Shown piece after piece: positions 32,805 through 42,952 of a DNA stretch of 64,000 nt. The notes under the pieces are model-generated. The model was not told the DNA's origin. It did not search any database and saw only the letters and a list, made by a program, of their open reading frames with translations. Source of the stretch: Trabulsiella odontotermitis (lineage in GTDB: Bacteria; Pseudomonadota; Gammaproteobacteria; Enterobacterales; Enterobacteriaceae); contig NZ_LIFX01000001.1 of the NCBI RefSeq assembly GCF_001297775.1, forward strand, positions 62,001 to 126,000. Reading direction: 5' to 3'. Position numbers and translations under genes: made by a program. Numbering within the stretch: position 1 is the stretch's first letter; every line of letters starts with the position of its first letter.

Positions 32805-34145
32805 TTAACTTAACAGCGAGAAGGCAATCATGCCGATGATCGCGCCGGTGGTACCGAGAATGGTTTCCATCAGCGTCCAGGTTTTCAGCGTCTGCGCTTC
32901 GGTCGCGCCGGTAAATTTACCGAACAACCAGAAACCGGCGTCGTTGACATGGCTGACCACAATGGAGCCGCCCGCGATACAGACAGAGAGCGCCGCCATC
33001 TGCGCGCCGCTGTAGTGCAGCGGTTCGATGACCGGCATCACCAGTCCCACCGCCGTCAGACAGGCCACGGTAGCCGAGCCCTGAATGATGCGCACCGCGG
33101 CCGCCAGCACAAAGCAGGTCAGGGCGATCGGCAGTCCCATCCCGGTCAGCGCTTCACCGAGCGCCGGGCCCACGCCAGAATCCACCAGCACCTGCTTGAA
33201 CACGCCGCCCGCGCCGATCACCAGCAGAATAATGCCCGCCGGTTGCAGCGCATGACCGCAGATTTCCATCACTTTGTCTTTCGGCATCCCCTGGCGCATC
33301 GCCAGACCGTACATGGCGACCAGACAGGCGACCAGAATCGCAGTAAACGGATGACCGACGAACTCAAACCACTGGTAGGCCGTCGAGCCAGGCTCAACGA
33401 AGCGCGCCGCGATGGTTTTCAGCCCCACCAGCACCAGCGGCAGCAGGATCAGCGCGAGGCTGAAGCCGAAGGAGGGCATTTTCCCCTCGCCGAGATGCGG
33501 TTCGGTGACGTCGTCAGGAATGTGCAGTTCGACGTAACGACCAATGAAATTGCCGAACAGCGGACCCGCAATGATCATCCCCGGGATCGCCGCGCACAAG
33601 CCGATGAGGATCATCCAGCCAAAATCCGCGTGCATCTGCGAGGCCAGCAGCATCGGCGCCGGGCCAGGCAGCAGAAACGCAGCAGCGGCGGCAACCCCTG
33701 CAAACAGCGGGATCACCAGTTTCACCAGGTTCGTGCCGGTGTGACGCGCCATCGAAAACGCCACGCTAATCAGCAGCACAATCGCCACTTCGAAGAACAG
33801 CGGCAACGCGCAAATCAGCCCCGCCAGACCAATCGCATAATGCGCGCGACTGTGGCCAAACGATTTCAGCATCCTGACGGCAATTTGATCAACTGCGCCA
33901 GTTTCGTGCAGGATCTTGCCAAACATCGCTCCCAGCGCGACAACAATCGCCAGAAAGCCCAGTGTGCCTCCCATCCCTTTTTCCATCGTGGCCGCGATTT
34001 TGTCGAGCGGCATTCCGGAAAAGAGACCTGCACCAATAGAAACCACCATCAATGCCACGAAAGCATGCATACGCGCTTTCATGACCAAAAACAGCAGCAG
34101 TAAAACCGAACCCGCTGCTGTTAACACTAACGTCAATGTACTCAC
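32805..34145 (-). CDS. gntU: Low-affinity gluconate transporter GntU
   Basis: GntP-family inner-membrane permease of 446 residues (K-12 length) with about 12-14 hydrophobic segments and the family motif SHVNDAGFW near the C-terminus. It imports D-gluconate at higher substrate levels than GntT. It follows gntK by three bases, so the two are translated from one message under GntR. Confidence 0.96.
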   Translation of the reverse strand: MSTLTLVLTAAGSVLLLLFLVMKARMHAFVALMVVSIGAGLFSGMPLDKIAATMEKGMGGTLGFLAIVVALGAMFGKILHETGAVDQIAVRMLKSFGHSRAHYAIGLAGLICALPLFFEVAIVLLISVAFSMARHTGTNLVKLVIPLFAGVAAAAAFLLPGPAPMLLASQMHADFGWMILIGLCAAIPGMIIAGPLFGNFIGRYVELHIPDDVTEPHLGEGKMPSFGFSLALILLPLVLVGLKTIAARFVEPGSTAYQWFEFVGHPFTAILVACLVAMYGLAMRQGMPKDKVMEICGHALQPAGIILLVIGAGGVFKQVLVDSGVGPALGEALTGMGLPIALTCFVLAAAVRIIQGSATVACLTAVGLVMPVIEPLHYSGAQMAALSVCIAGGSIVVSHVNDAGFWLFGKFTGATEAQTLKTWTLMETILGTTGAIIGMIAFSLLS

Positions 34146-34148
34146 TAC

Positions 34149-34676
34149 TTACTGCCTTTTGTTGATAACCTCAATGGTGCTCGCAACAACGCCTTCCAGC
34201 GATTGATCGATATCTACCACCAGCACATCACTTTCGTCAGCGCCCGGCTCCTGCAGCGTTTCAAACTGCGTCACCAACATCTGCGTTTTAAAGAAATGGC
34301 CTTTACGTGCTTTCAGACGGCCTTCAATCACGTCGAAATCACCTTTCAGGTAGATGAAAGAGAGGTTCGGGTTCCCGGCGCGCAGGATATCGCGATAGGT
34401 TTTTTTCAGCGCAGAGCAAACGATCAGCGACACTTTGTTGGTGCGCTGCATGGCGAAAGCGGCGTCGTTAAGCGCCTGCAGCCACGGTTTGCGATCGTCA
34501 TCATTCAGCGGCTCGCCGGATGACATTTTGTCGATATTTTTGCGCGGATGCAGAAAGTCGCCATCAAGAAACGCGGCTTTCAGTTGATACGCCACTTCAC
34601 TGGCAACAGCAGATTTTCCACTGCCGGAAACGCCCATCAGGACGTAGATATGGTTATCATGGTTAGTCGTGCTCAT
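34149..34676 (-). CDS. gntK: Thermoresistant gluconokinase
   Basis: Cytoplasmic P-loop kinase, 175 residues as in K-12, phosphorylating D-gluconate to 6-phosphogluconate. Walker A GVSGSGKSA is at residues 15-23, with the downstream LDGDFLHPRKNIDKMSSGEPLNDDDR substrate-binding region and SALKKTYRD. It feeds the Entner-Doudoroff and pentose phosphate pathways. Operon gntKU with two GntR operators upstream. Confidence 0.97.
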   Translation of the reverse strand: MSTTNHDNHIYVLMGVSGSGKSAVASEVAYQLKAAFLDGDFLHPRKNIDKMSSGEPLNDDDRKPWLQALNDAAFAMQRTNKVSLIVCSALKKTYRDILRAGNPNLSFIYLKGDFDVIEGRLKARKGHFFKTQMLVTQFETLQEPGADESDVLVVDIDQSLEGVVASTIEVINKRQ

Positions 34677-34707
34677 TGTGTCGCTCCCACAGCACCGTTG
34701 GTTAATT

Positions 34708-34735
34708 TGTTACGGGTAACAGTTATCGGTAACAT
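34708..34735. promoter_or_regulatory. Tandem GntR operators of gntKU
   Basis: TGTTACGGGTAACA at 34708-34721 is a near-perfect GntR palindrome; AGTTATCGGTAACAT at 34721-34735 is a second adjacent site. They lie 32-59 bp upstream of gntK and 80 bp from the end of gntR. Confidence 0.8.
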
Positions 34736-34814
34736 TGTCCTGCCGGGTCAGAGCAGAAGCAATATCCATTCGTGCGGGATGTTTATAACTGTGAGCTACA
34801 TCAACTTTGTCAGA

Positions 34815-35810
34815 CTAAATGGATCCGCCCGGTGACAACGTGAAACCTAAATCTAACATCTTAGGTGTTACGTTCTCGCCACGAAGGCGAGCCAGCAGAC
34901 GCTCGGCGCCAATCTGCCCCATCCGCTCACGCGGCGTCAGCACGCTGGCAAGACGCGGCTCCATAACCTGACCGATGTCGTGACCGTGAAAACCGGCGAT
35001 CGCCATGTCATCAGGAATTTTCAGCCCCAGACGCTGGCATTCAAACGCCGCGCCTACCGCCAGGTCATCGTTGGTACAGAAGATGCCGTCCAGTTGCGGA
35101 TACTCGCGTCGCGCCTGGCGCATCAGCTCAATACCGGACGAGTATGACGACGACTGCTCCATCATCACGCTGTAGGGCATTAACCCGGCGTCGATCATCG
35201 CCTGCTCATATCCCTTCTGCTTGATGATAGTACGTTCATCAAGACGTGCACCGAGATAGGCGACATGACGATGGCCACGGGCGATGATCGCCGCGGTCAT
35301 CTGGCGGGCGGCTTCAAAGTTGTCGAAACCGACGGCGATATCCAGGCAGGGGGATTTGCTGTCCATCAGTTCCACCACCGGGATCCCCGCCACTTCGATC
35401 ATTTTCAGTGTCCGCGGCGTGTGGGTACGTTCGGTGAGAATTAATCCGTCGATATTCCAGGAGAGCATCGATTCCAGCCGCTCCTCTTCCATCTCCGGCT
35501 TATAGCCGTAGTGCGCCAGCATGGTCTGATAACCGTGCGCATCGGTCACGCTTTCAATTCCGCGCAACACTTCAGCAAAGACCTGGTTGGTGAGGGAAGG
35601 TAACAGGACGCCGATCGCACGACTGGTGGCATTAGAGAGGATATCTGGCGCGCGGTTCGGGATATAACCCAGTTCATCGAGAGCGGCGGCAATCTTGCCA
35701 CGCAATGCCACGGACACCTGTTCCGGGTTACGTAAAAAACGGCTGACTGTCATTTTGGTCACGCCGACACGATCTGCCACATCCTGAAGTACGGGTCTTT
35801 TCTTTTTCAT
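34815..35810 (-). CDS. gntR: Gluconate regulon repressor GntR
   Basis: LacI-family repressor, 331 residues as in K-12. The N-terminal HTH and hinge (LQDVADRVGVTKMTVSRFLRNPEQVS) precede a periplasmic-binding-protein-like sensor domain (AIGVLLPSLTNQVFAEVLRGIE to the C-terminus). It represses gntT and gntKU and is released by gluconate. Encoded just upstream of gntKU on the same strand; the intergenic operators separate its transcription from that of gntKU. Confidence 0.97.
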   Translation of the reverse strand: MKKKRPVLQDVADRVGVTKMTVSRFLRNPEQVSVALRGKIAAALDELGYIPNRAPDILSNATSRAIGVLLPSLTNQVFAEVLRGIESVTDAHGYQTMLAHYGYKPEMEEERLESMLSWNIDGLILTERTHTPRTLKMIEVAGIPVVELMDSKSPCLDIAVGFDNFEAARQMTAAIIARGHRHVAYLGARLDERTIIKQKGYEQAMIDAGLMPYSVMMEQSSSYSSGIELMRQARREYPQLDGIFCTNDDLAVGAAFECQRLGLKIPDDMAIAGFHGHDIGQVMEPRLASVLTPRERMGQIGAERLLARLRGENVTPKMLDLGFTLSPGGSI

Positions 35811-35903
35811 CGTCCTGAGAGAAACCGATTGAGAAACATTCCTTCAGTTTATCACGGAGATGACTCAACCTTCCCATGGGAAAAGGGAAGGTTGAGATTT
35901 TAT

Positions 35904-36599
35904 TTATACCGGCGGCAGATCAAACAGCAGAATTTCGCTGGCTTCATCGGCATGAACCGAGATCGCCTGCTCATCCCAGATTGCCAGTCCATCGCTGGTC
36001 GTGGCTTTGGTGCCGTTAATGGTGACGTTGCCTTTCACCACCTGGATCCACACGCGGCGGTTGGCGGCGATCTGATGAATCGACTGTTCATTTTTCGCCA
36101 GCGCCCAGCGGTACAGTTCCATATCCTGATGCACTTTCAGGGAGCCATCACGCGCTTGCGGTGACAGTACCAGTTGTTTACCCTGCGCGGCATCAAAGCG
36201 ACGCTGCTCGTAGCGCGGGGTAATGCCGGTTTCATCCGGAATGATCCAGATCTGATACAGGCGCAGACGCTCGGTCTCGCTCGGGTTGTACTCAGAGTGG
36301 CGAACGCCGGTCCCTGCACTCATGATCTGGAATTCACCCGCCGGTACCTGCTCTTTGTTGCCCATGCTGTCCTGATGTTCCACCGCGCCTTCCAGCACGT
36401 AAGTCAGGATTTCCATGTCTTTATGCGGATGGGTGCCAAACCCCTGTCCGGCATCGATGACGTCGTCGTTAATCACCCGCAACGCGGAGAAGCCCATAAA
36501 GTTGGCGTCATAATAATTGGCGAAAGAGAAAGTATGCCAGGAGTCCAGCCAGCCGTGGTTCGCATGGCCACGTTCGTTTGCTTTGCGTAAATAAATCAT
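35904..36599 (-). CDS. yhhW: Pirin-family quercetin 2,3-dioxygenase YhhW
   Basis: 231-residue two-domain cupin, K-12 length. The metal-binding residues are in THPHKDMEI (two His near 57-59) and RHSEYNPSETE (His and Glu near 101-103). The K-12 protein oxidises quercetin in vitro; its cellular role is unknown. The start at 36599 fits the K-12 N-terminus MIYLRKANERGHANHGWLDS; a 34-residue upstream extension is open but unsupported. Transcribed alone after yhhX. Confidence 0.93.
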   Translation of the reverse strand: MIYLRKANERGHANHGWLDSWHTFSFANYYDANFMGFSALRVINDDVIDAGQGFGTHPHKDMEILTYVLEGAVEHQDSMGNKEQVPAGEFQIMSAGTGVRHSEYNPSETERLRLYQIWIIPDETGITPRYEQRRFDAAQGKQLVLSPQARDGSLKVHQDMELYRWALAKNEQSIHQIAANRRVWIQVVKGNVTINGTKATTSDGLAIWDEQAISVHADEASEILLFDLPPV

Positions 36600-36722
36600 T
36601 GTGTTCACCCCGTGTTCGTTTCGATGGGATAAGTGTGTACCCGATCTCCCTGAGATCATAGAGGGTGAAAATTGACTCCTCTGTTCAAAAAATATGAACA
36701 AGCACAGAGGAGTCAGTGTGGC

Positions 36723-37760
36723 TTATTTTGCGAGGGTTACGGTGGCAGGAGACGCCTGTTCGAACCCGCGTTCGAGGATTTCGAGATTGGTGAGAACTTC
36801 AGATTCCTTGACGTAATTCGGGCGACCATTGACGATCGTTTCATACAGCGCGTCATACACGCGGCCATAGTCGCCGGTTTCCGGTTTCACCGCTTCACGC
36901 ACGGTAACCCCTTCCTCATTGACGTACTCCAGTTGGCCGATGCTGTCATCCGCGGCGAAACCTGGCTCACCCGGCATGATATTGGCTTTCAGGCTGGTTT
37001 CCTGCTGATCGATACCGTATTTCAGGTAAGACCCTTTGGTGCCATGAACGATAAATTTGGGGTAGTCGATTTTCACCAGATGGCTGGTTTTGACGATCGC
37101 TTTCAGGTTGCCGTAGAACAGTTGCGCTTCAAAGGTATCGTCCGGATTGGCGTGATTACGCAGGCTGCGGATGTCGTACGCGACGTGGTCCGGGCGGCCA
37201 AACAGCGAAATAATTTGATCCATCGTATGCACGCCGAGGCCATAAAACGCGCCGTCCTGCGGCAGGCCGGGGTTCGCGTCAACCACCGGACGGTAGTAAT
37301 CAAAGTGGCTTTCGATTTCGACGATCTCGCCCAGCTTACCGCTCTCAATCACTTTTTTGGCGGTGAGGAAGCAGGAGTCAAAGCGACGGTTCTGATACGG
37401 CGTGACCGTCAGCCCTTTGCTCTGCGCCAGTTCAAACAACACCTTCGCTTCGGTCATCGTCGGGGTAAAGGGTTTTTCCACCAGCACGTTTTTCCCCGCT
37501 TCCAGCGCGCGTTTTGCATAATCAAAATGGCTGTCGGCATGGGTACAGACGATCACCAGTTTGACCTTTGGATCGTCAAACACGTCGTTAAGATCGCTGG
37601 TGAAATGGATGTGGGAATACTGCGGATGCTGCTCTTCCGGTTTCGCGCTGCGGCGAAAGATATGCGCCACATGCCAGCTATTTTTACGGTTAAGAACGTA
37701 AGGGAGATGGTATCGGGTGGTGCTCTTACCAAAACCGATAAATGCGCAATGTAAGGTCAT
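36723..37760 (-). CDS. yhhX: Gfo/Idh/MocA-family oxidoreductase YhhX
   Basis: 345-residue NAD(P)-dependent oxidoreductase of unknown substrate, K-12 length. It has an N-terminal Rossmann fold (CAFIGFGKSTTRYHLPYVL), the EKPFTPT catalytic-lysine motif near residue 93, and the C-terminal alpha/beta dimerisation domain. The start at 37760 aligns with K-12. It lies next to the sRNA gene ryhB, as in K-12. Confidence 0.93.
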   Translation of the reverse strand: MTLHCAFIGFGKSTTRYHLPYVLNRKNSWHVAHIFRRSAKPEEQHPQYSHIHFTSDLNDVFDDPKVKLVIVCTHADSHFDYAKRALEAGKNVLVEKPFTPTMTEAKVLFELAQSKGLTVTPYQNRRFDSCFLTAKKVIESGKLGEIVEIESHFDYYRPVVDANPGLPQDGAFYGLGVHTMDQIISLFGRPDHVAYDIRSLRNHANPDDTFEAQLFYGNLKAIVKTSHLVKIDYPKFIVHGTKGSYLKYGIDQQETSLKANIMPGEPGFAADDSIGQLEYVNEEGVTVREAVKPETGDYGRVYDALYETIVNGRPNYVKESEVLTNLEILERGFEQASPATVTLAK

Positions 37761-37886
37761 GGTGCAATCCTTTTTTGAAGGTGACTGCCACATACCTTAG
37801 CGCAAGTTGAGGGAGGGTGTCGCAGGTTACGTTATTTCAGGCACTAAGCACGCGCACCTCAGCCGTCGGCGGAAGATACGGGTCAA

Positions 37887-37983
37887 AAAAAAAGCCAGCG
37901 AAGCGCTGGCTATAAAATAATACTGGAAGCAATGTGAGCAATGTCGTGCTTTCAGGTAATCCCGTAGAGGTCTCCCTGAACGC
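37887..37983 (-). ncRNA. ryhB: RyhB small regulatory RNA
   Basis: The minus strand carries the invariant RyhB core CCTGAAAGCACGACATTGC followed by CTCACATTGCTTCCAGTATT, as in K-12, and ends with a terminator stem AGCCAGCG/CGCTGGCT plus nine Ts. The 5' region (GCGTTCAGGGAGACC...) differs at several bases from K-12. RyhB, with Hfq, pairs with mRNAs of iron-using proteins (sodB, sdh, fumA) and triggers their decay when iron is scarce. Position after yhhX is conserved; K-12 yhhY is missing on the far side. Ends are estimated from the K-12 RNA and the terminator. Confidence 0.93.
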
Positions 37984-38008
37984 ACAGCAATAATAATCAT
38001 TATCATTC
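37984..38008 (-). promoter_or_regulatory. ryhB promoter with Fur box
   Basis: On the minus strand GAATGATAATGATTATTATT (repeated Fur hexamers) overlaps a -10 TATTAT placed six bases before the probable RNA start, so Fur-Fe(II) would block transcription, as known for ryhB. Confidence 0.8.
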
Positions 38009-38057
38009 GCACTTGTCTATCTCTTTTTGTAATAAATTCCGGTTGACGGCGTTTTCT

Positions 38058-39803
38058 TTAATACCCCGCCGTTAAATCATCCGGCGAGCGGGGATCGGAT
38101 GCGCCATACAGCGCACCGTCCGGGCCGATCATAATACTCTGGGTGCTGCCCATCGCCGCTTTCACCGCCACTTTTTGCCCTTTCTGTTCCAGCACTTTTA
38201 GCGTGTCCGGGCTAAAACCTTTTTCAACCCACAACTCATCCGGCAGCCACTGGTGATGGAAGCGTGGTGCGTTGGTCGCTTCGGCGACGTTCATTCCAAA
38301 ATCGATGCTGTTTACGACCATTTGCAGCACGGTGGTGATGATCCGACTGCCGCCCGGGCTGCCGGTGACCAGCCAGGTTTTACCGTCTTTGACGACGATG
38401 GTCGGCGACATCGATGAAAGTGGTCGTTTTTTCGGCTCGACAGCGTTGGCATCGCCGCCCACCAGTCCGTATACGTTCGGCACACCTGGTTTGGCAGAGA
38501 AATCATCCATCTCGTTGTTCAGCAAAATACCGGTGTTCCCGGCGACAATCCCGGTACCGAATGTCGTGTTAAGCGTGTAAGTCACCGCCACCGCATTGCC
38601 GTCTTTATCGACGACGGAATAATGCGTGGTCTGATTACTTTCATACGGCGCCAGTTTGCCGGGGCGGATTTCGCTCGACGGTTTAGCCTTGTTGATATCA
38701 ATCTCATCGGCAATTGATTTGGCGTAGGCTTTGCTGGTCAGCGCCTGCCACGGCACTTTTACGAAGTCCGGGTCGCCGAGGTATTCCGAACGGTCAGCGT
38801 ATGCACGTTTCTCCGCTTCCACCATCAGTTGCATCGCGTCGGCGCTGCCGAAGCCGTATTTATGCAGGTCGAAGTTTTCCAGGATGTTGAGGATCTGTAC
38901 GATGTGAATGCCGCCTGACGATGGCGGCGGCATGGAGAACACCTGGTATCCACGATAATCGCCGCTGATCGGCGTACGCTCTACAGCCTTGTAATTCGCC
39001 AGATCCGCTTTGCTCATCAGGCCGCCGTTTTTCTGCATCTCTTCGACAATCTGATCGGCAATTGCCCCTTTGTAAAAAGCATCAGGGCCGTTTTCCGCAA
39101 TCATTTCGAGGCTCTTCGCCAGATTTTTCTGCACCAGCGTGTCGCCTTTTTTCAGCGGCTCACCATTTTTCCAGAAAATGGCTTTGCTGTTTTCATGAGC
39201 AGGGATCACTTCGCTACCGTAGGTTTTGAGGTCGTCCGCCAGCGCGTCGTTCACCACAAAGCCCTCTTCAGCAAGCTTGTGCGCCGGGCGGATCACCTTA
39301 TTCAGCGGCATCGTGCCGTATTTTTCCAGCGCCAGCGAGAAACCCGCAACGGTGCCCGGCGTGCCGGACGCCAGTGACGAAGTAAGTGATTTCTTGCTGT
39401 CCGGGTTACCCTCATCATCCAGGAACATGTCGCGTGTGGCCTGCTCAGGCGCGATTTCGCGAAAGTCGATGGCGGTCGTTTTACCGTCTTTGGTGCGCAG
39501 CATCATGAAGCCGCCACCGCCAAGATTTCCCGCCTGCGGATGGGTGACCGCCAGCGCATAACCCACGGCCACGGCGGCGTCGACCGCGTTACCGCCCTGC
39601 TTCAAAATATCGACGCCCACGCGGGTCGCGAGCGCATCCACGGAGGAGACCATGCCCTGTTGCGCGCGGACAGGATGAAACACATCCTCCTCCACGCCAT
39701 AGGACACCGGCGGCGCGGCAGGAGGGGTCGCAGCGACGGCAAAGGTGCCTCCCGCCAGCAGGGCAGCGATCGCCACCCCACGCAAAAATGAGGATTTCAT
39801 CAT
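38058..39803 (-). CDS. ggt: Periplasmic gamma-glutamyltranspeptidase
   Basis: N-terminal nucleophile hydrolase of 581 residues (K-12 580) that cleaves gamma-glutamyl bonds of glutathione and related peptides in the periplasm. There is a signal peptide at residues 1-24 (hydrophobic core AIAALLAGGTFAVAA). The autocatalytic cleavage site and nucleophile threonine are in NQTTHYSVVDKDGN near residues 390-400, with the substrate-binding GSPGGSRI downstream. It enables use of glutathione as a cysteine and glutamate source. Confidence 0.96.
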   Translation of the reverse strand: MMKSSFLRGVAIAALLAGGTFAVAATPPAAPPVSYGVEEDVFHPVRAQQGMVSSVDALATRVGVDILKQGGNAVDAAVAVGYALAVTHPQAGNLGGGGFMMLRTKDGKTTAIDFREIAPEQATRDMFLDDEGNPDSKKSLTSSLASGTPGTVAGFSLALEKYGTMPLNKVIRPAHKLAEEGFVVNDALADDLKTYGSEVIPAHENSKAIFWKNGEPLKKGDTLVQKNLAKSLEMIAENGPDAFYKGAIADQIVEEMQKNGGLMSKADLANYKAVERTPISGDYRGYQVFSMPPPSSGGIHIVQILNILENFDLHKYGFGSADAMQLMVEAEKRAYADRSEYLGDPDFVKVPWQALTSKAYAKSIADEIDINKAKPSSEIRPGKLAPYESNQTTHYSVVDKDGNAVAVTYTLNTTFGTGIVAGNTGILLNNEMDDFSAKPGVPNVYGLVGGDANAVEPKKRPLSSMSPTIVVKDGKTWLVTGSPGGSRIITTVLQMVVNSIDFGMNVAEATNAPRFHHQWLPDELWVEKGFSPDTLKVLEQKGQKVAVKAAMGSTQSIMIGPDGALYGASDPRSPDDLTAGY

Positions 39804-39926
39804 TGTTGTTCTCCAGGTGATAAGATCTATGCTCCGGCTTAAGCCTGGTTCACAACTCTTAAAAAATCATCGTTATGCCTGAATCAGGGTAAACTTAAGA
39901 GAGACCTCAGAGGGAGGGAATGAAAA

Positions 39927-40298
39927 ATGAAACGTGTGTTATTGATAACGGCATTGTTGCCGTTTGCTGTACTGGCACAGCCCCTGAACACCACGAATAA
40001 CCCGAATCTGCCGGGCTATCAAATTCCCAGTCAGCAGCGGATGCAAACCCAGATGCTAAACCAGCAGCAACAGCATAAAGGGATGTTAAATCAGCAAATT
40101 CAGACGCAGACCCGCAACCAGCAGCAGCATCTGCAAATGCAGATGAACGACAACGCGCAGCGCATCCGACAGGGCCAGCCGCGTGAGCAGGTCCTGCCCA
40201 ATACCAACGGAGGGATGCTGAACAACACGACGCAGGAGAGCGGTCAGCAGCACATGTTACCGTCGCGTCAGAACGGCGACATGCTGAAAAATCCTTAA
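39927..40298 (+). CDS. yhhA: Secreted Gln/Asn-rich DUF2756 protein YhhA
   Basis: 123-residue protein with a short signal peptide ([17 protein letters not shown], cleavage about residue 17) and a mature part dominated by Gln, Asn and Met ([30 protein letters not shown]-type repeats). The family is uncharacterised. It is shorter than the K-12 protein (146 residues). Good GGAGGG ribosome site. Its stop overlaps the stop of the convergent ugpQ by four bases. Confidence 0.88.
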   Translation: MKRVLLITALLPFAVLAQPLNTTNNPNLPGYQIPSQQRMQTQMLNQQQQHKGMLNQQIQTQTRNQQQHLQMQMNDNAQRIRQGQPREQVLPNTNGGMLNNTTQESGQQHMLPSRQNGDMLKNP

Positions 40299-41035
40299 GG
40301 CTCGAAATCGGCGCCGATGACGTCAATCGCATCGGTGCAGATGCAGTCCACGCCCCAGTGTAAAAGCTCCGACGCGCGCTGGGGTTTATTCACGGTGTAT
40401 ACCAGAATACGCAGCCCCGCCGCTTTCAGCATGCTCACGCGTTCTTCGTCCAGCAATTTGTGATTCAGGTGAATCGATACGCAGCCAAGGCGCGTTGTCA
40501 GCGACTGCCAGTCATCGCGCCATTCGTCGAGCAACAATCCGCGCGGCAGCTCCGGTACGGCGGCCTGCGCCGCTTCCAGTGCATCGATATCAAAGGAAGA
40601 GAGCAACGGCGCGGTCATGTCCTGCCACAGCTCGCGTGCCGCCAGCGCCACCACTTTTCCGGTCAGCGGCCCGGTGCCGGTGGTTGGCTTAATTTCAATA
40701 TTCGCCATCATGCCCTGCTCACGGCAGCGCTGCGCCACGTCTGTCAGAAGCGGCAACGGTTCGCCTTTGAACTCGCCACTGAACCAACTCCCGGCATCCA
40801 CACGTTGCAGGTCGCTCCACGTCAGATCCCCTGCCACGCCCCAACCATTGCTGGTACGTTCAAGGTGATCGTCATGCAGCAGGAAAATCTCGCCATCCTT
40901 TGACAGCTTAACGTCAAACTCGACCATCAGATGGCCGTAGTACGCGCCAACATCAATGGCGGCCAGTGTGTTTTCCGGCGCCAGTTTACCGCCGCCACGG
41001 TGTGCGACAATGTGTGGATAAGGCCAGTAGCTCAT
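40295..41035 (-). CDS. ugpQ: Glycerophosphodiester phosphodiesterase UgpQ
   Basis: Cytoplasmic GDPD-family enzyme of 246 residues hydrolysing glycerophosphodiesters imported by UgpBAEC to sn-glycerol 3-phosphate and an alcohol. The catalytic [12 protein letters not shown] (near residue 12), [17 protein letters not shown] and the IEIKPT strand are present. Last gene of ugpBAECQ; it overlaps ugpC by four bases (ATGA), so it is translationally coupled. Confidence 0.96.
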   Translation of the reverse strand: MSYWPYPHIVAHRGGGKLAPENTLAAIDVGAYYGHLMVEFDVKLSKDGEIFLLHDDHLERTSNGWGVAGDLTWSDLQRVDAGSWFSGEFKGEPLPLLTDVAQRCREQGMMANIEIKPTTGTGPLTGKVVALAARELWQDMTAPLLSSFDIDALEAAQAAVPELPRGLLLDEWRDDWQSLTTRLGCVSIHLNHKLLDEERVSMLKAAGLRILVYTVNKPQRASELLHWGVDCICTDAIDVIGADFEP

Positions 41036-42105
41036 ATGCGTTGTCCTGTTTCTCCATCAAACAGATGCAGATGATTTTCCGCCAGATGCAGCCACAGCGT
41101 GCTGCCCGCCTGCGGGCGCTGCTGATGCGGCAGACGCACCACCAGCTTTTGTTCTCCCCAGCGTCCGTGCGCCAGGTTATCTGCACCCAGAATCTCGAGC
41201 GTATCCAGCACCATCGGAATACCGCCCTCTGCCTGCGAGCTTAACGCAATATGTTCCGGACGGATACCCAGTGTCATGTTGCGCCCGGCATATCCGCGGA
41301 ATTGCCAGTTAATGGGCAGCGCCATGCCGCTGTCCAGCTCAAAATGGGTGCCTGCCTGACTGACTCGGCCATCCAGCAGGTTCATCGCCGGGCTGCCGAT
41401 AAAGCTCGCCACGAAGCGAGAGGCCGGTTTTTCATATACTTCGACCGGTGTGCCGATTTGCTCGGCAACGCCTTTGTTCATCACCATCACCCGCTGCGCC
41501 AGCGTCATCGCTTCCACCTGGTCATGGGTGACGTACAGCGAAGTAGTGTTCAGGCGGCGATGCAGCTGTTGCAGTTCAAGGCGCATCTGGACGCGCAGCT
41601 TGGCGTCAAGGTTGGAGAGCGGTTCATCAAACAGAAAGACCGCCGGATCGCGCACAATCGCGCGCCCCATCGCCACACGCTGGCGCTGACCGCCGGAAAG
41701 CTCACGCGGACGGCGCTTCAGCAAACCGTCCAGTTCCAGAATACGTGCCGCTTCCTGCACACGCCCGGCGATGTGCGCTTTGCCCATGCCGCGAATTTTC
41801 AGGCCCCAGGCCATGTTCTCTTCCACGCTCATGTGCGGATAGAGCGCATAGTTCTGAAACACCATCGCGATACCGCGATCTTTCGGCTCCATTTCAGTGA
41901 CACGCTGGCGATCAATCCAGATATCGCCGCTGGTGACGCGCTCAAGCCCGGCCACCATGCGTAACAGTGTCGATTTACCACAGCCGGACGGGCCGACCAT
42001 TACAATGAACTCACCGTCAGACACATCAACGGTTAACGGCTGGATCACCTGCGTTTTTCCGCCATCCCAGCTTTTGCTTACTGCCTGTAATTTCAATCCG
42101 GCCAT
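41032..42105 (-). CDS. ugpC: UgpC, ATPase of the glycerol-3-phosphate ABC importer
   Basis: MalK-type ABC ATPase of 357 residues (K-12 356): Walker [14 protein letters not shown], signature [14 protein letters not shown], Walker [18 protein letters not shown], then a C-terminal OB-fold regulatory domain. It powers uptake of glycerol 3-phosphate and glycerophosphodiesters through UgpAE. The start at 42105 lies one base after the ugpE stop (TAAGATG) and matches K-12 MAGLKLQAV. Confidence 0.97.
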   Translation of the reverse strand: MAGLKLQAVSKSWDGGKTQVIQPLTVDVSDGEFIVMVGPSGCGKSTLLRMVAGLERVTSGDIWIDRQRVTEMEPKDRGIAMVFQNYALYPHMSVEENMAWGLKIRGMGKAHIAGRVQEAARILELDGLLKRRPRELSGGQRQRVAMGRAIVRDPAVFLFDEPLSNLDAKLRVQMRLELQQLHRRLNTTSLYVTHDQVEAMTLAQRVMVMNKGVAEQIGTPVEVYEKPASRFVASFIGSPAMNLLDGRVSQAGTHFELDSGMALPINWQFRGYAGRNMTLGIRPEHIALSSQAEGGIPMVLDTLEILGADNLAHGRWGEQKLVVRLPHQQRPQAGSTLWLHLAENHLHLFDGETGQRI

Positions 42106-42106
42106 C

Positions 42107-42952
42107 TTATTTCTCACTGTCCACTAAACCACGCACAAACGCGCGCTGCATGGCTAAAACGATAATTACGGGAGGAATGAGCGTGAGCAGCATCGCGGCC
42201 ATCACCTGATTCCAGAGCGTGGTGCCTTCACCATTGGAGATCATCCCTTTGATGCCCGCCACGGCGGTGCCGAGATTCACATCCTGAATAATCAGCAGCG
42301 GCCACAGATACTGGTTCCAGCCGTAAATGAAGGTGATCACGAACAGCGCCGCGAGGTTGGTTTTCGACAGCGGCAGCACGATGTCGCGGAAAAAGCGCAT
42401 CGCCGACGCGCCATCAATGCGCGCAGCTTCAATCAGTTCGTCCGGCAGCGTCATGAAAAACTGACGGAACAGGAAGGTGGCGGTGGCCGAGGCCATCAGC
42501 GGCAGCGTCAGACCGGTGTAGCTGTCGAGCATGTTCAGCCGGGCGATCACTTCCACCGTCGGGAAGATACGTACTTCCACCGGCAGCATCAGGGTGATGA
42601 AGATCATCCAGAAGAACAGGTTACGCAGCGGAAAACGAAACCAGACGATGGCGAAGGCGGAGAGGATCGAGACGGCGATTTTGCCCACTGTAATGCCGAA
42701 CGCCATGATGAAACTGTTGAGCATCATCAGCCAGAACGGCGCACTGTTAACGCCGACGCCCTCCCGCCAGATGGTCGCCATGTTCTCCAGCAGATGTGTT
42801 CCCGGCACCAGCGTCATTGGCGTGGCGTACACCGCGTTGTTGTCGAGCGTGGCCGCCACGAACGCGACGTACAGCGGAAACAGGATCACCGCAATACCGA
42901 GAATTAACATAGTGTGGCTGAATATCGTCAGCCCGGGGCGATGCTCAATCAT
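42107..42952 (-). CDS. ugpE: UgpE, permease of the glycerol-3-phosphate importer
   Basis: Inner-membrane ABC permease of 281 residues, K-12 length, with six hydrophobic segments and the MalG-type EAA loop ([24 protein letters not shown]) that docks on UgpC. It forms the channel with UgpA and overlaps ugpA by four bases. Confidence 0.96.
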   Translation of the reverse strand: MIEHRPGLTIFSHTMLILGIAVILFPLYVAFVAATLDNNAVYATPMTLVPGTHLLENMATIWREGVGVNSAPFWLMMLNSFIMAFGITVGKIAVSILSAFAIVWFRFPLRNLFFWMIFITLMLPVEVRIFPTVEVIARLNMLDSYTGLTLPLMASATATFLFRQFFMTLPDELIEAARIDGASAMRFFRDIVLPLSKTNLAALFVITFIYGWNQYLWPLLIIQDVNLGTAVAGIKGMISNGEGTTLWNQVMAAMLLTLIPPVIIVLAMQRAFVRGLVDSEK

